Part shown: in pieces, positions 7,538 through 17,793 of the stretch
Layout of the letters: each line of letters starts with the position of its first letter
Position numbering within the stretch: the first letter of the stretch is position 1
Assembly (NCBI RefSeq): GCF_028473745.1
Contig: NZ_CP101137.1
Span: forward strand, 7,385,501 to 7,449,500
DNA from: Streptomyces sp. M92
GTDB taxonomy: Bacteria > Actinomycetota > Actinomycetes > Streptomycetales > Streptomycetaceae
DNA length: 64,000 bases
Direction: 5' to 3'
Notes under the pieces: model-generated
What the model saw: only the letters and a program-made list of their open reading frames with translations
What the model was told of the DNA's origin: nothing
The model's database searches: none
Position numbers and translations under genes: made by a program

Positions 7538-8863
7538 CTACGACGCCGCCGGAATCACCGCCGACACCCGGAAACCCCCCGCATCCGTCGGCCCCGACAC
7601 GAACACACCCCCCAGAGCCGCCACCCGCTCCTTCATCCCCACCAGCCCATTACCGCCCGACGGCAACCGCGCCCCCGACTCCTCCGACGACCCCACCGGC
7701 GGCGGCTCGTTCTCCACCTGCATCGCGATCTCCGACACCCGATGCGCCAACCGCACATACGTCTTCGCACCCGCCGCATGCTTGTGCACGTTCGTCAACG
7801 CCTCCTGCACCACCCGGAACGCCGTCGACTCCACCACCGCCGGATACGACCGCTCCTCCCCCTGCACCGACAGATCCACGACCATCCCGGCCGCCTCCGA
7901 CTGCCCGATCAACTCGTCCAGCTCCGACAGACACGGCCCCTCACCCGACCGCTCCCCGTCGTCCGCCGCCCGCGAAGCCGCCGCCGCCGCAGCCACCCCC
8001 ACCGCCGCCAACGGCACCGCCGCCCGCTCCGCCCGCGCACCCTCCCCACCACTGCGCAGCACCCCGAGCATCTCCCGCAACTCCGTCAGCGCCTGCCGCC
8101 CCATGTCCCCCACCAGCGCGGCATTCTTCACCGCCTTCTCCGGATCCTTCCGCGCCACCGCCTGCAACGCCGCCGCGTGCACCACCATCAGACTCACCCG
8201 GTGCGCCACCACGTCATGCATCTCCCGCGCGATCCGCGTCCGCTCCTCACCCCGCGCCCACTCCGCGCGCTCCTCCGCCCGCTCCGCGAGCAACTGCAGC
8301 TCCCGCTCCAGACTGTCCGCCCGCTCCCGCAGACTCTCCATCAACCGCCGCCGCTGCCCCACGTACAGACCCAGCAGCAACGGCGGCGCGGTCATCCCCA
8401 GCGACGTCGCGATCGACGCGAACGGAAGAAACCAGTCCCCCAGCTCCAGGCCGTCCCGCCGCATGTCCTGCCCCAGCCGCACGAACGTCACGATCAACGT
8501 CCCCAGGAACGTCATCCCGGCCAGCGCCCCGATGACCCGCCGCGGCAACTCCGACGCCGCCAGCGTGTACAGACCGACGATGCCCATCAGGAAACCCATC
8601 TGCGCCGGCGTGATGGCGATCGCCACCAGCACCACCGCGATCGGATACCTCCGCCGCACCACCAGCACCGAACCGGCCAACACCCCGAAGACGACCCCCG
8701 CCGCCAACGGAATCCCGGCGTCCCGAGCGAACGGAATCCCCTCCGCCGCGCACTCCAACGCGGACACGGCACCGAGGCTCACATCGAGCACCGCACCGCG
8801 CCGCCTGCCCCACCACCAAGGCCCACCCCGGGCCGGTGCGTGGTCTTCCCCCGTCGTGGTCAT
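7538..8863 (-). CDS. Sensor histidine kinase, HisKA_3 (NarL-type) family
   Basis: This 441-residue membrane kinase has about five or six N-terminal hydrophobic segments (IPLAAGVVFGVLAGSVLVV, AVVLVAIAITPAQMGFLMG, FASIATSLGMTAPPLLLGL). A coiled-coil linker of Arg/Glu follows, then the dimerisation/phosphoacceptor helix REMHDVVAHRVSLMVVHAA with H216. The ATPase part has VVQEALTNVHKHA (N box) and GNGLVGMKERVAALGG (G box). Such kinases phosphorylate LuxR-type response regulators, yet none lies beside it; the nearest ones are 14 kb and 26 kb away. It is therefore an orphan here. Its start is divergent from the double-HTH gene. Signal unknown. Confidence 0.88.
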   Translation of the reverse strand: MTTTGEDHAPARGGPWWWGRRRGAVLDVSLGAVSALECAAEGIPFARDAGIPLAAGVVFGVLAGSVLVVRRRYPIAVVLVAIAITPAQMGFLMGIVGLYTLAASELPRRVIGALAGMTFLGTLIVTFVRLGQDMRRDGLELGDWFLPFASIATSLGMTAPPLLLGLYVGQRRRLMESLRERADSLERELQLLAERAEERAEWARGEERTRIAREMHDVVAHRVSLMVVHAAALQAVARKDPEKAVKNAALVGDMGRQALTELREMLGVLRSGGEGARAERAAVPLAAVGVAAAAAASRAADDGERSGEGPCLSELDELIGQSEAAGMVVDLSVQGEERSYPAVVESTAFRVVQEALTNVHKHAAGAKTYVRLAHRVSEIAMQVENEPPPVGSSEESGARLPSGGNGLVGMKERVAALGGVFVSGPTDAGGFRVSAVIPAAS

Positions 8864-8997
8864 GGCTCCAGCCTACGGGCGCCGGGCGCCCCATTTCCGG
8901 TGACTTTCGACAAACGATACGACGCGATATCCCTCGAACTGGTGAACCCTGCGCCGTACGGCGCCGGAGGCGAAGATTCCGGCCGGACGGTATGCCC

Positions 8998-9858
8998 ATG
9001 GCACGTTCAGGGAACAAGTACGCGGACTTCGAAGGGTTGCGGGAGCGGGCGGTGGCGCTGCGGCGGGCCGGCTACAGCCTTCGGCAGATCCGCGACGAGT
9101 TGAAGGTCTTCAACAACGACATCCTCAACCGGCTAGTGAAGGGCGAGCCGCCACCGGAATGGACAAAGCGCCCGCGAGCGAAGGACGACCTACGCGCGAA
9201 GGCCAGGGAGCTACGCCTCCAGGGCTGGACGTACGACCAAATCGAAGCCGAGCTGGGCTGCTCGAAGGGCTCGATCTCCTTGTGGGTGCGCGACCTGCCG
9301 AAACCGGAACGACGTGACCCAACGGAACAGGCCAAGTTGGCTGCACGCAAGCGCTGGGAGCATGAACTGGCGGTGCGGGAGGAGCGACGGCAGCAAACCA
9401 AGGAGGCAGCGGCAGCGGAAATCGGTGCTCTGTCCGACCGTGATCTGTTCTTGGTAGGCGTGGCCCTCTACTGGGCTGAGGGCACCAAGGACAAGCCCCA
9501 CGCTCGGCGCGAGCGAGTCACCTTCGTCAACAGCGACGCCGACATGATCCGCCTCTTCCTCTCGTGGCTTGCCCTGCTCGACGTCGAGCGGGAGCACATC
9601 ACCTACCGCGTGATGATTCACGAGACGGCCGATGTCGAGTCAGCGGAGGCTTACTGGGCAGATGTCGTCCAGGCTGACCGCAGCTCCTTCGGCAAGACGA
9701 CGCTCAAGCGACACAACCCGAAGACCGTGCGCAAGAATACGGGTGACGACTACCGCGGTTGCCTCGTGCTCACCGTGCGACAGAGCGCCGAGTTGTACCG
9801 GCGCATCGAAGGCTGGTGGACGGGAATCGTTGCTGGCGCCATCACACGACTCCGGTAA
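8998..9858 (+). CDS. Double helix-turn-helix protein with LAGLIDADG-like motif
   Basis: This 286-residue protein starts with two HTH units, residues about 14-50 (AVALRRAGYSLRQIRDELKV) and 62-100 (ARELRLQGWTYDQIEAEL, GCSKGSISLWVRDLP). A charged helix follows. The region after residue 145 contains DLFLVGVALYWAEGTK, similar in spacing to the LAGLIDADG homing-endonuclease helix (G-x7-E-G). VTFVNSDADMIRLFLSWL and RRIEGWWTGIVAG follow, as in related single-motif folds. I recall near-identical proteins across Streptomyces, annotated only as helix-turn-helix or resolvase-like. ATG 8998 (MARSGNK) fits the conserved start better than ATG 8992; neither has a clear ribosome binding site. It ends 15 bases before tRNA-Gln. 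Confidence 0.7.
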   Translation: MARSGNKYADFEGLRERAVALRRAGYSLRQIRDELKVFNNDILNRLVKGEPPPEWTKRPRAKDDLRAKARELRLQGWTYDQIEAELGCSKGSISLWVRDLPKPERRDPTEQAKLAARKRWEHELAVREERRQQTKEAAAAEIGALSDRDLFLVGVALYWAEGTKDKPHARRERVTFVNSDADMIRLFLSWLALLDVEREHITYRVMIHETADVESAEAYWADVVQADRSSFGKTTLKRHNPKTVRKNTGDDYRGCLVLTVRQSAELYRRIEGWWTGIVAGAITRLR

Positions 9859-9872
9859 GGTCTGACGCACGT

Positions 9873-9945
9873 TCCCCCGTGGTGTAACTGGCAGCACACT
9901 AGATTTTGGATCTAGCAGGACAAGGTTCGAATCCTTGCGGGGGAG
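9873..9945 (+). tRNA. tRNA-Gln (anticodon UUG)
   Basis: The acceptor stem TCCCCCG (9873-9879) pairs with CGGGGGA (9938-9944), followed by discriminator G and an encoded CCA at 9946-9948. The anticodon stem CTAGA/TCTAG encloses the loop TTTTGGA, giving TTG. The T-arm is CAAGG-TTCGAAT-CCTTG. All four arms fold normally. Confidence 0.97.
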
Positions 9946-10070
9946 CCACTGCGCACGGCCTCGATGCGGGCCCTGACCACACCGTCAGGGCCCGCACTCA
10001 TACCCCCCACAAACCACCCCGGTATCCTGCGGATGTCCACCCCCACCCCCTCAAAGCCGAAGGGCATCCC

Positions 10071-11519
10071 GTGAGCGCCATTCGCCCGGCAGCCGTCGTC
10101 GTTCTCGCAGCGGGTGAGGGCACCCGTATGAAGTCGGCCACACCCAAGGTCCTCCACGAGCTGTGCGGCCGTTCCCTCGTCGGGCACGTGCTCGCCGCCG
10201 CCGGTGAGCTGGACCCCGAGAACCTGGTCGCCGTCGTCGGGCACGCCCGCGAGAAGGTCACCGCGCACCTCGCCGAGGTCGCCCCCGACGTCCGTACCGC
10301 CGTCCAGGAGCAGCAGAACGGCACGGGTCACGCGGTCCGGATGGGGCTGGAGGCGCTGGGCGGTGCCGTGGACGGGACCGTGGTGGTCGTCTGCGGTGAC
10401 ACTCCCCTCCTCACCGGCGAGACGCTGCGGGCCCTGGCGGCCACGCACTCCGCCGACGGGAACGCGGTGACGGTGCTGACGGCTGAGGTGCCGAACGCGA
10501 CGGGGTACGGCCGGATCGTGCGGGACGGGGCCTCGGGCGCCGTGACGGCGATCGTGGAGCACAAGGACGCGTCCGAGTCGCAGCGGGCGATCCGGGAGAT
10601 CAATTCCGGCGTCTTCGCCTTCGACGGGCGGCTGCTCGCCGACGCGCTGGGCAAGGTGCGGACGGACAACAGCCAGGGCGAGGAGTACCTCACCGACGTG
10701 CTCGGGATTCTGCGCGAGGCCGGTCACCGGGTCGGTGCGTCGGTTGCCGGTGATCACCGGGAGATCGCGGGGATCAACAACCGGGTGCAGCTGGCCGAGG
10801 CCCGCCGGATTCTGAACGAGCGGCTGCTGACTCGGGCGATGCTGGCCGGCGTGACGGTGGTGGACCCGGCGACGACGTGGGTCGATGTGACGGTGACGTT
10901 CGAGCAGGATGCCGTCGTGCATCCGGGTACGCAGCTCGAGGGTTCCACTCACCTGGGCGAGGGGTGTGAGGTCGGGCCGAATTCCCGACTCACCGACACC
11001 CGTGTGGGTGCGGGCGCCCGTGTCGACAACACCGTCTCTCTCGGTGCCGACGTCGGTCCGGAGGCGACCGTGGGTCCGTTCGCGTACCTGCGTCCGGGGA
11101 CTCGCCTCGGGCTCAAGTCGAAGGTCGGGACGTACGTCGAGACGAAGAACGCCTCGATCGGTGAGGGGACGAAGGTCCCGCACCTCTCCTACGTGGGTGA
11201 CGCGACGATCGGTGAGTACACCAACATCGGTGCGGCGAGCGTGTTCGTGAACTACGACGGGCAGGACAAGCACCACACGACCATCGGGTCGCACTGCCGT
11301 ACGGGTTCGGACAACATGTTTGTGGCTCCTGTCACTGTCGGGGACGGGGCCTACACCGCCGCCGGCTCGGTGATCACGAAGGATGTGCCGCCCGGTTCGC
11401 TGGCCGTGGCCCGTGGCCAGCAGCGGAATATCGAGGGTTGGGTGGCTCGTAAGCGTCCGGGGAGCGCGGCGGCGAAGGCGGCCGGGGCGGCGGCTCCGGA
11501 GGCCGGTGGCGAAGGCTGA
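10071..11519 (+). CDS. glmU: Bifunctional N-acetylglucosamine-1-phosphate uridyltransferase / glucosamine-1-phosphate acetyltransferase
   Basis: GlmU makes UDP-N-acetylglucosamine for peptidoglycan, acetylating glucosamine-1-phosphate and then transferring UMP. The 482-residue product has the nucleotidyltransferase signature VVLAAGEGTRMKSATPKVLHEL at the N-terminus and GDTPLLTGETL. A left-handed beta-helix of hexapeptide repeats follows from about residue 265 (LEGSTHLGEGCEVGPNSRL, VGPFAYLRPGTRL). The acetyltransferase residues are seen in KSKVGTYVETKNASIGEGTKVPHLSYVGDA and VNYDGQDKHHT. The GTG at 10071 has GAAGGG six bases before it. The C-terminal tail after NIEGWVARKRPGS is Ala-rich and dispensable-looking. 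prs follows 131 bases downstream, a common actinobacterial order. Confidence 0.97.
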   Translation: MSAIRPAAVVVLAAGEGTRMKSATPKVLHELCGRSLVGHVLAAAGELDPENLVAVVGHAREKVTAHLAEVAPDVRTAVQEQQNGTGHAVRMGLEALGGAVDGTVVVVCGDTPLLTGETLRALAATHSADGNAVTVLTAEVPNATGYGRIVRDGASGAVTAIVEHKDASESQRAIREINSGVFAFDGRLLADALGKVRTDNSQGEEYLTDVLGILREAGHRVGASVAGDHREIAGINNRVQLAEARRILNERLLTRAMLAGVTVVDPATTWVDVTVTFEQDAVVHPGTQLEGSTHLGEGCEVGPNSRLTDTRVGAGARVDNTVSLGADVGPEATVGPFAYLRPGTRLGLKSKVGTYVETKNASIGEGTKVPHLSYVGDATIGEYTNIGAASVFVNYDGQDKHHTTIGSHCRTGSDNMFVAPVTVGDGAYTAAGSVITKDVPPGSLAVARGQQRNIEGWVARKRPGSAAAKAAGAAAPEAGGEG

Positions 11520-11650
11520 CCGGAAACCGGTGCGTCGAACTGGGCGTACCGTGATAAGTGCACATCCGCACCCCACCAGCTGAGACGCCCCCGCGGCCAG
11601 CGGGAGAGCGCTCGTGACGCTCAGCTGCGAACCTCTGAGGAGAAAGTGCT

Positions 11651-12625
11651 GTGACCGGGATCAAGACGACCGGCGAGAAGAAGCTGATGTTCTTCTCCGG
11701 CCGCGCCCACCCCGAGCTTGCCGAGGAGGTCGCCCATCAGCTGGGTGTCGGGGTCGTCCCGACGAAGGCCTTCGACTTCGCCAACGGCGAGATCTATGTG
11801 CGTTATCAGGAGTCGGCGCGTGGTGCGGACTGTTTCCTGATCCAGAGCCACACGGCTCCGATCAACAAGTGGGTCATGGAGCAGTTGATCATGATCGACG
11901 CGTTGAAGCGTGCGTCGGCTCGCTCCATCACGGTCATCGTGCCGTTCTACGGTTACGCGCGGCAGGACAAGAAGCACCGGGGGCGTGAACCGATCTCGGC
12001 GCGTCTGATCGCGGATCTGATGAAGACCGCGGGTGCGGACCGGATTCTGGCGGTGGATCTGCACACGGACCAGATCCAGGGCTTCTTCGACGGTCCGGTG
12101 GACCACCTGTTCGCGTTGCCGCTGCTGGCGGACTACGTGGGTGCGAAGGTGGACCGTTCGAAGCTGACGGTGGTGTCGCCGGACGCGGGCCGGGTGCGGG
12201 TGGCGGACCGTTGGTGTGACCGTCTGGGTGCGCCGCTGGCGATCGTGCACAAGCGGCGTGACAAGGACGTGGCGAATCAGGTCACGGTGCATGAGGTCGT
12301 GGGTGACGTGAAGGGGCGTATCTGCGTCCTGGTCGACGACATGATCGACACGGGTGGCACGATCTGTGCCGCTGCGGACGCGTTGTTCGCGCATGGTGCG
12401 GAGGACGTGATCGTGACGGCGACGCACGGTGTGCTGTCGGGTCCGGCGGCGGACCGGCTGAAGAATTCGAAGGTGAGTGAGTTCGTGTTCACGGACACGC
12501 TGCCGACGCCGTCCGAGCTGGAGCTGGACAAGATCACGGTGCTGTCGATCGCGCCGACGATCGCGCGTGCGGTGCGTGAGGTGTTCGAGGACGGTTCGGT
12601 GACGAGCCTGTTCGACGAGCAGTGA
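11651..12625 (+). CDS. prs: Ribose-phosphate pyrophosphokinase
   Basis: PRPP synthetase transfers pyrophosphate from ATP to ribose-5-phosphate for nucleotide, His and Trp synthesis. The 324-residue protein shows FSGRAHPELAEEVA at the start and FANGEIYVRYQESARGADCFLIQ. The ATP-binding flexible loop is YGYARQDKKHRGREPISARL, and the metal/PRPP motif is DRILAVDLHTDQIQGFFDG. The phosphoribosyl loop is VLVDDMIDTGGTI. Length and all motifs are normal for class I enzymes. GAGGAGAAAG precedes the GTG start. The gene is followed by a long hairpin that may end its transcript or attenuate rplY. Confidence 0.97.
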   Translation: MTGIKTTGEKKLMFFSGRAHPELAEEVAHQLGVGVVPTKAFDFANGEIYVRYQESARGADCFLIQSHTAPINKWVMEQLIMIDALKRASARSITVIVPFYGYARQDKKHRGREPISARLIADLMKTAGADRILAVDLHTDQIQGFFDGPVDHLFALPLLADYVGAKVDRSKLTVVSPDAGRVRVADRWCDRLGAPLAIVHKRRDKDVANQVTVHEVVGDVKGRICVLVDDMIDTGGTICAAADALFAHGAEDVIVTATHGVLSGPAADRLKNSKVSEFVFTDTLPTPSELELDKITVLSIAPTIARAVREVFEDGSVTSLFDEQ

Positions 12626-12672
12626 GCGTTCTGCAGTAACCGTTCTGCACAGCGCTGAGATCGTTTTGGGTG

Positions 12673-12732
12673 CGGCCTCCCTCTCCGAGTAGACTGCTGA
12701 AGTTGCTCGGCGAGGGAGGCCGTGCCCGTTTT
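12673..12732 (+). terminator. Long hairpin with T-tract between prs and rplY (terminator or attenuator)
   Basis: CGGCCTCCCTC (12673-12683) pairs perfectly with GAGGGAGGCCG (12712-12722). Directly inside, CCGAG (12685-12689) pairs with CTCGG (12706-12710), giving a 16-pair stem with one mismatch. TTTT follows at 12729-12732. The apical loop carries TAGACT, which could pass for a -10 box. The structure lies about 100 bases upstream of the rplY start. Confidence 0.65.
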
Positions 12733-12830
12733 CTCGGCGGGTGGTGGCTGTCCGTTATCGACGCGCTCTTCGTAGCAGGCCGTTCGTGGCCGGGTGACCA
12801 CGTCCGTTTCTACCTCTACGAGGAGTGATC

Positions 12831-13421
12831 ATGTCCGAGGTGAAGATCGCCGCCGCGACGCGCACCGAGTTCGGCAAGGGCGCTGCCCGCCGTATCCGTC
12901 GTGAAGACAACGTTCCCGGTGTCCTGTACGGCCACGGTTCGGACCCGCTGCACCTGACCCTGCCGGGCCACGCCCTGCTGCTGGCGCTGCGTACGCCGAA
13001 CGTCCTGATCGCGCTGGACATCGACGGCAAGACGAACGAGCTGGCGATCCCGAAGTCGGTCCAGCGTGACCCGATCAAGGGCTTCCTGGAGCACGTCGAC
13101 CTGCAGCTGGTGCAGCGCGGCGAGACCGTGACGGTCGAGATCCCGGTGCAGGCCGAGGGTGAGCTGGCCCCGGGTGGCAATCTGCTGGAGTACGTCCTGG
13201 ACGCGCTGCCGGTCGAGGCCGAGGCCACGCACATCCCGGAGCAGGTCGTCGTGTCGGTGGCGGGTCTGGAGGCCGGTGCCTCGATCCTGGCCAAGGACGT
13301 CAAGCTGCCGGCCGGTGTGAAGCTGGCCGTCGAGGACGACGCCGTGGTGCTGCAGGTCCTGGCGTCGCAGGCGGAGGAGCCGGCGGCCGAGGGTGAGGGC
13401 GAAGAGGCCGCCGAGGCCTGA
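12831..13421 (+). CDS. rplY: 50S ribosomal protein L25 (CTC type)
   Basis: L25/CTC binds 5S rRNA. The 196-residue product has the L25 N-terminal fold (VKIAAATRTEFGKGAARRIRR, NVPGVLYGHG, the DPIKGFLEHVDLQLV segment). The TL5-type beta C-terminal domain follows (VEAEATHIPEQVVVSVAGLEAGASILAKDVKLPAGV), ending in an acidic EEPAAEGEGEEAAEA tail. This is the long general-stress form found in actinobacteria rather than the short E. coli form. The ATG at 12831 has GAGGAG seven bases upstream. It sits between prs and pth, the usual partner order, with hairpins on both sides. Confidence 0.96.
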   Translation: MSEVKIAAATRTEFGKGAARRIRREDNVPGVLYGHGSDPLHLTLPGHALLLALRTPNVLIALDIDGKTNELAIPKSVQRDPIKGFLEHVDLQLVQRGETVTVEIPVQAEGELAPGGNLLEYVLDALPVEAEATHIPEQVVVSVAGLEAGASILAKDVKLPAGVKLAVEDDAVVLQVLASQAEEPAAEGEGEEAAEA

Positions 13422-13446
13422 TCGTCTCCCTTACGGTCATTGTGTG

Positions 13447-13482
13447 GTCGGCCGCTGTTCCCGTGCGGGGGCAGCGGCCGAC
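13447..13482 (+). terminator. Hairpin between rplY and pth
   Basis: GTCGGCCGCTG (13447-13457) pairs perfectly with CAGCGGCCGAC (13472-13482) around a 14-base loop. It lacks a T-tract and lies 25 bases after the rplY stop, so it probably ends or stabilises the rplY message. Confidence 0.6.
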
Positions 13483-13517
13483 GCGTATGTGTGGACGGAC
13501 GCGAAGGAGACAGGGAC

Positions 13518-14114
13518 GTGACGACGGACGCGGGTGCGCCCTGGTTGGTGGCCGGTCTCGGCAACCCGGGGGCCGAGTACGCCGCGAACCGGCACAACGT
13601 CGGTTTCATGGTGGCGGATCTGCTGGCGGAGCGGATGGGGGCGCGGTTCAAGCGGCACGGCAAGGCGCAGGCGCAGGTGGTGGAGGGGCGGATCGGTCCG
13701 CCCGGGCCGGCGAACCGGCGGGTGGTTCTGGCGAAGCCGATGTCGTTCATGAACGTGTCGGGCGGTCCGGTGACGGTGTTGCGGGACTTTTACAAGGTCC
13801 CGGTGGGCAACGTCGTGGCGGTGCACGACGAGCTGGACATCGACTACGGGGTGCTGCGGCTGAAGCTGGGCGGCGGGGACAACGGGCACAACGGGCTGAA
13901 GTCGATCACCAGGTCGCTGGGGTCGGACTATCACCGGGTGCGGTTCGGGATCGGGCGGCCGCCGGGGCGGATGCCGGTGGCGGATTTCGTGCTGAAGGAC
14001 TTCTCGTCGGCGGAGCGCAAGGAGCTGGACTACTTCGTGGACCGGGCGGCGGATGCGGTGGAGGCTCTGGTGATCGAGGGGCTGGAGCGGGCGCAGAGCA
14101 CGTACAACTCGTGA
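13518..14114 (+). CDS. pth: Peptidyl-tRNA hydrolase
   Basis: Pth frees tRNA from prematurely released peptidyl-tRNA. The 198-residue protein has the family motifs in order: VAGLGNPGAEYAANRHNVGFMVADLLA (catalytic His in RHNVG), KPMSFMNVSGGPV, VVAVHDELDIDYG, LKLGGGDNGHNGLKSI and YHRVRFGIGRP. It ends in the usual helical tail ADAVEALVIEGLERA. AAGGAGA lies upstream of the GTG start. Length and motifs are standard, so the call is secure. Confidence 0.96.
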   Translation: MTTDAGAPWLVAGLGNPGAEYAANRHNVGFMVADLLAERMGARFKRHGKAQAQVVEGRIGPPGPANRRVVLAKPMSFMNVSGGPVTVLRDFYKVPVGNVVAVHDELDIDYGVLRLKLGGGDNGHNGLKSITRSLGSDYHRVRFGIGRPPGRMPVADFVLKDFSSAERKELDYFVDRAADAVEALVIEGLERAQSTYNS

Positions 14115-14153
14115 CTTGTCCGTGGGTGGTATGCGGATGAGTTGACCGGCCGT

Positions 14154-14186
14154 GCAGGCATGGCCAATGATCCCGGCCATGCCTGC
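14154..14186 (+). terminator. Perfect 12-bp inverted repeat downstream of pth
   Basis: GCAGGCATGGCC (14154-14165) and GGCCATGCCTGC (14175-14186) form a perfect stem around a 9-base loop, 40 bases after the pth stop. The right arm overlaps possible start codons of the next gene, so it could be a terminator or could mask translation initiation. Confidence 0.6.
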
Positions 14187-14685
14187 CTCAGCCGTCGCCG
14201 CTCCTCGCCCTCGTCCCCGTCGGGTCGCCCGGGCCGTCCTCGGGTTCGGGCGGGTCGCGGTGATGGGGACGGTGGCGGTGCTGCTGCTGATCGCCGGGGT
14301 GTGGGCGTCGTGGGGTACGGCGCAGCACGTGATGCTGACCAAGGGGCGTGAGCGGGGGACCGTCGAGGTGACGCGGTGCGGCGACGGTGTGTGCAGTGGT
14401 CCGTACGCGCCGGTGTCGGCGGGGTCGCGGGCGCGGGGCCGGGTGGTGCTGGAGGACTCGGTGGCCGTTGCGGAGGGGCGGACGTACTCCGTGGTGGTGA
14501 AGCCGGGCGGTGTCGGTGTGGTGCGGTCGGGGCCGGCGGGGGTGCTGTACGCGTGGGTGCCGATGGGTGGGGCGTTGTTGCTGGCGTCCGTGGTGGTGGC
14601 CGGGGGGTTGCGGCGGACTCGGGTGGCGTGGGGGATGGCGGGGGCCGGTGTGGTGTTGCTGACGGCGGCGTTCTTCGCGGTGTGA
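14179..14685 (+). CDS. Small membrane protein of unknown function
   Basis: The product is about 168 residues. A basic, Pro-rich N-terminus precedes a transmembrane helix (VAVMGTVAVLLLIAGVWASWG). An extracytoplasmic loop of about 80 residues follows, with a cysteine pair in VTRCGDGVCSGPY, then two more helices (VLYAWVPMGGALLLASVVVAGGL and GMAGAGVVLLTAAFFAV). I do not recognise a named family. The start is uncertain: ATG 14179, ATG 14167 and GTG 14152 are in frame and none has a good ribosome binding site. The first two lie in a perfect hairpin. It is followed by a strong bidirectional terminator. Confidence 0.65.
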   Translation: MPASAVAAPRPRPRRVARAVLGFGRVAVMGTVAVLLLIAGVWASWGTAQHVMLTKGRERGTVEVTRCGDGVCSGPYAPVSAGSRARGRVVLEDSVAVAEGRTYSVVVKPGGVGVVRSGPAGVLYAWVPMGGALLLASVVVAGGLRRTRVAWGMAGAGVVLLTAAFFAV

Positions 14686-14707
14686 GTGGCGCCGTGTGTA
14701 CGACGTG

Positions 14708-14750
14708 ACGGTGCCCCGGGCTCTGGTGAGTCCGGGGCACCGTTGTTTTT
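14708..14750. terminator. Strong bidirectional terminator
   Basis: ACGGTGCCCCGG (14708-14719) pairs perfectly with CCGGGGCACCGT (14732-14743), followed on the plus strand by TTGTTTTT. It separates the plus-strand membrane protein from the convergent ppc gene. Confidence 0.85.
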
Positions 14751-14766
14751 CGGCCGTGGGGGTTGG

Positions 14767-17502
<2,736 letters not shown>

Positions 17503-17699
17503 AGGTGCGGCTCCTTGCAGTGTTGAAGCTCGTCTGGGAGGGAACCCGGACGGCGTCTCGCGCGGCGGGCGCCGCTTACGGGGCCGGACGTCCGGGAAGT
17601 ATTCCGAGCGGACCGCGCTGTCCGACCGGCTCCCAGGATAGGTGTCGGCCAGGACGCGCAGGTTCTCGGGCTCTTGCCGCGGGGCGACGCACTGCCATA

Positions 17700-17730
17700 C
17701 TTACGTCGCCGTAGGTTACGGAACCGTAGG
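17700..17730. promoter_or_regulatory. Tandem palindromes upstream of the desaturase operon (likely TetR operator)
   Basis: Two 16-base near-palindromes overlap by one base: CTTACGTCGCCGTAGG (17700-17715) and GTTACGGAACCGTAGG (17715-17730). They share the half-sites TACG and CGTAGG at a 15-base period. The desaturase ATG is 64 bases downstream and a TetR gene is the next in the operon, so autoregulation is likely. Confidence 0.6.
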
Positions 17731-17793
17731 AAAGTGTGCATGGTTCTGGCAGCCCGGCACCGGACACCACCCTCGACCCCACAGGGGACGCGC

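Noticed and set aside
9930..9950. tRNA-Gln 3' end as an attachment site for an integrated element
   Set aside because: No integrase/recombinase gene and no second copy of the tRNA 3' end was noticed nearby; the double-HTH neighbour is not an integrase.
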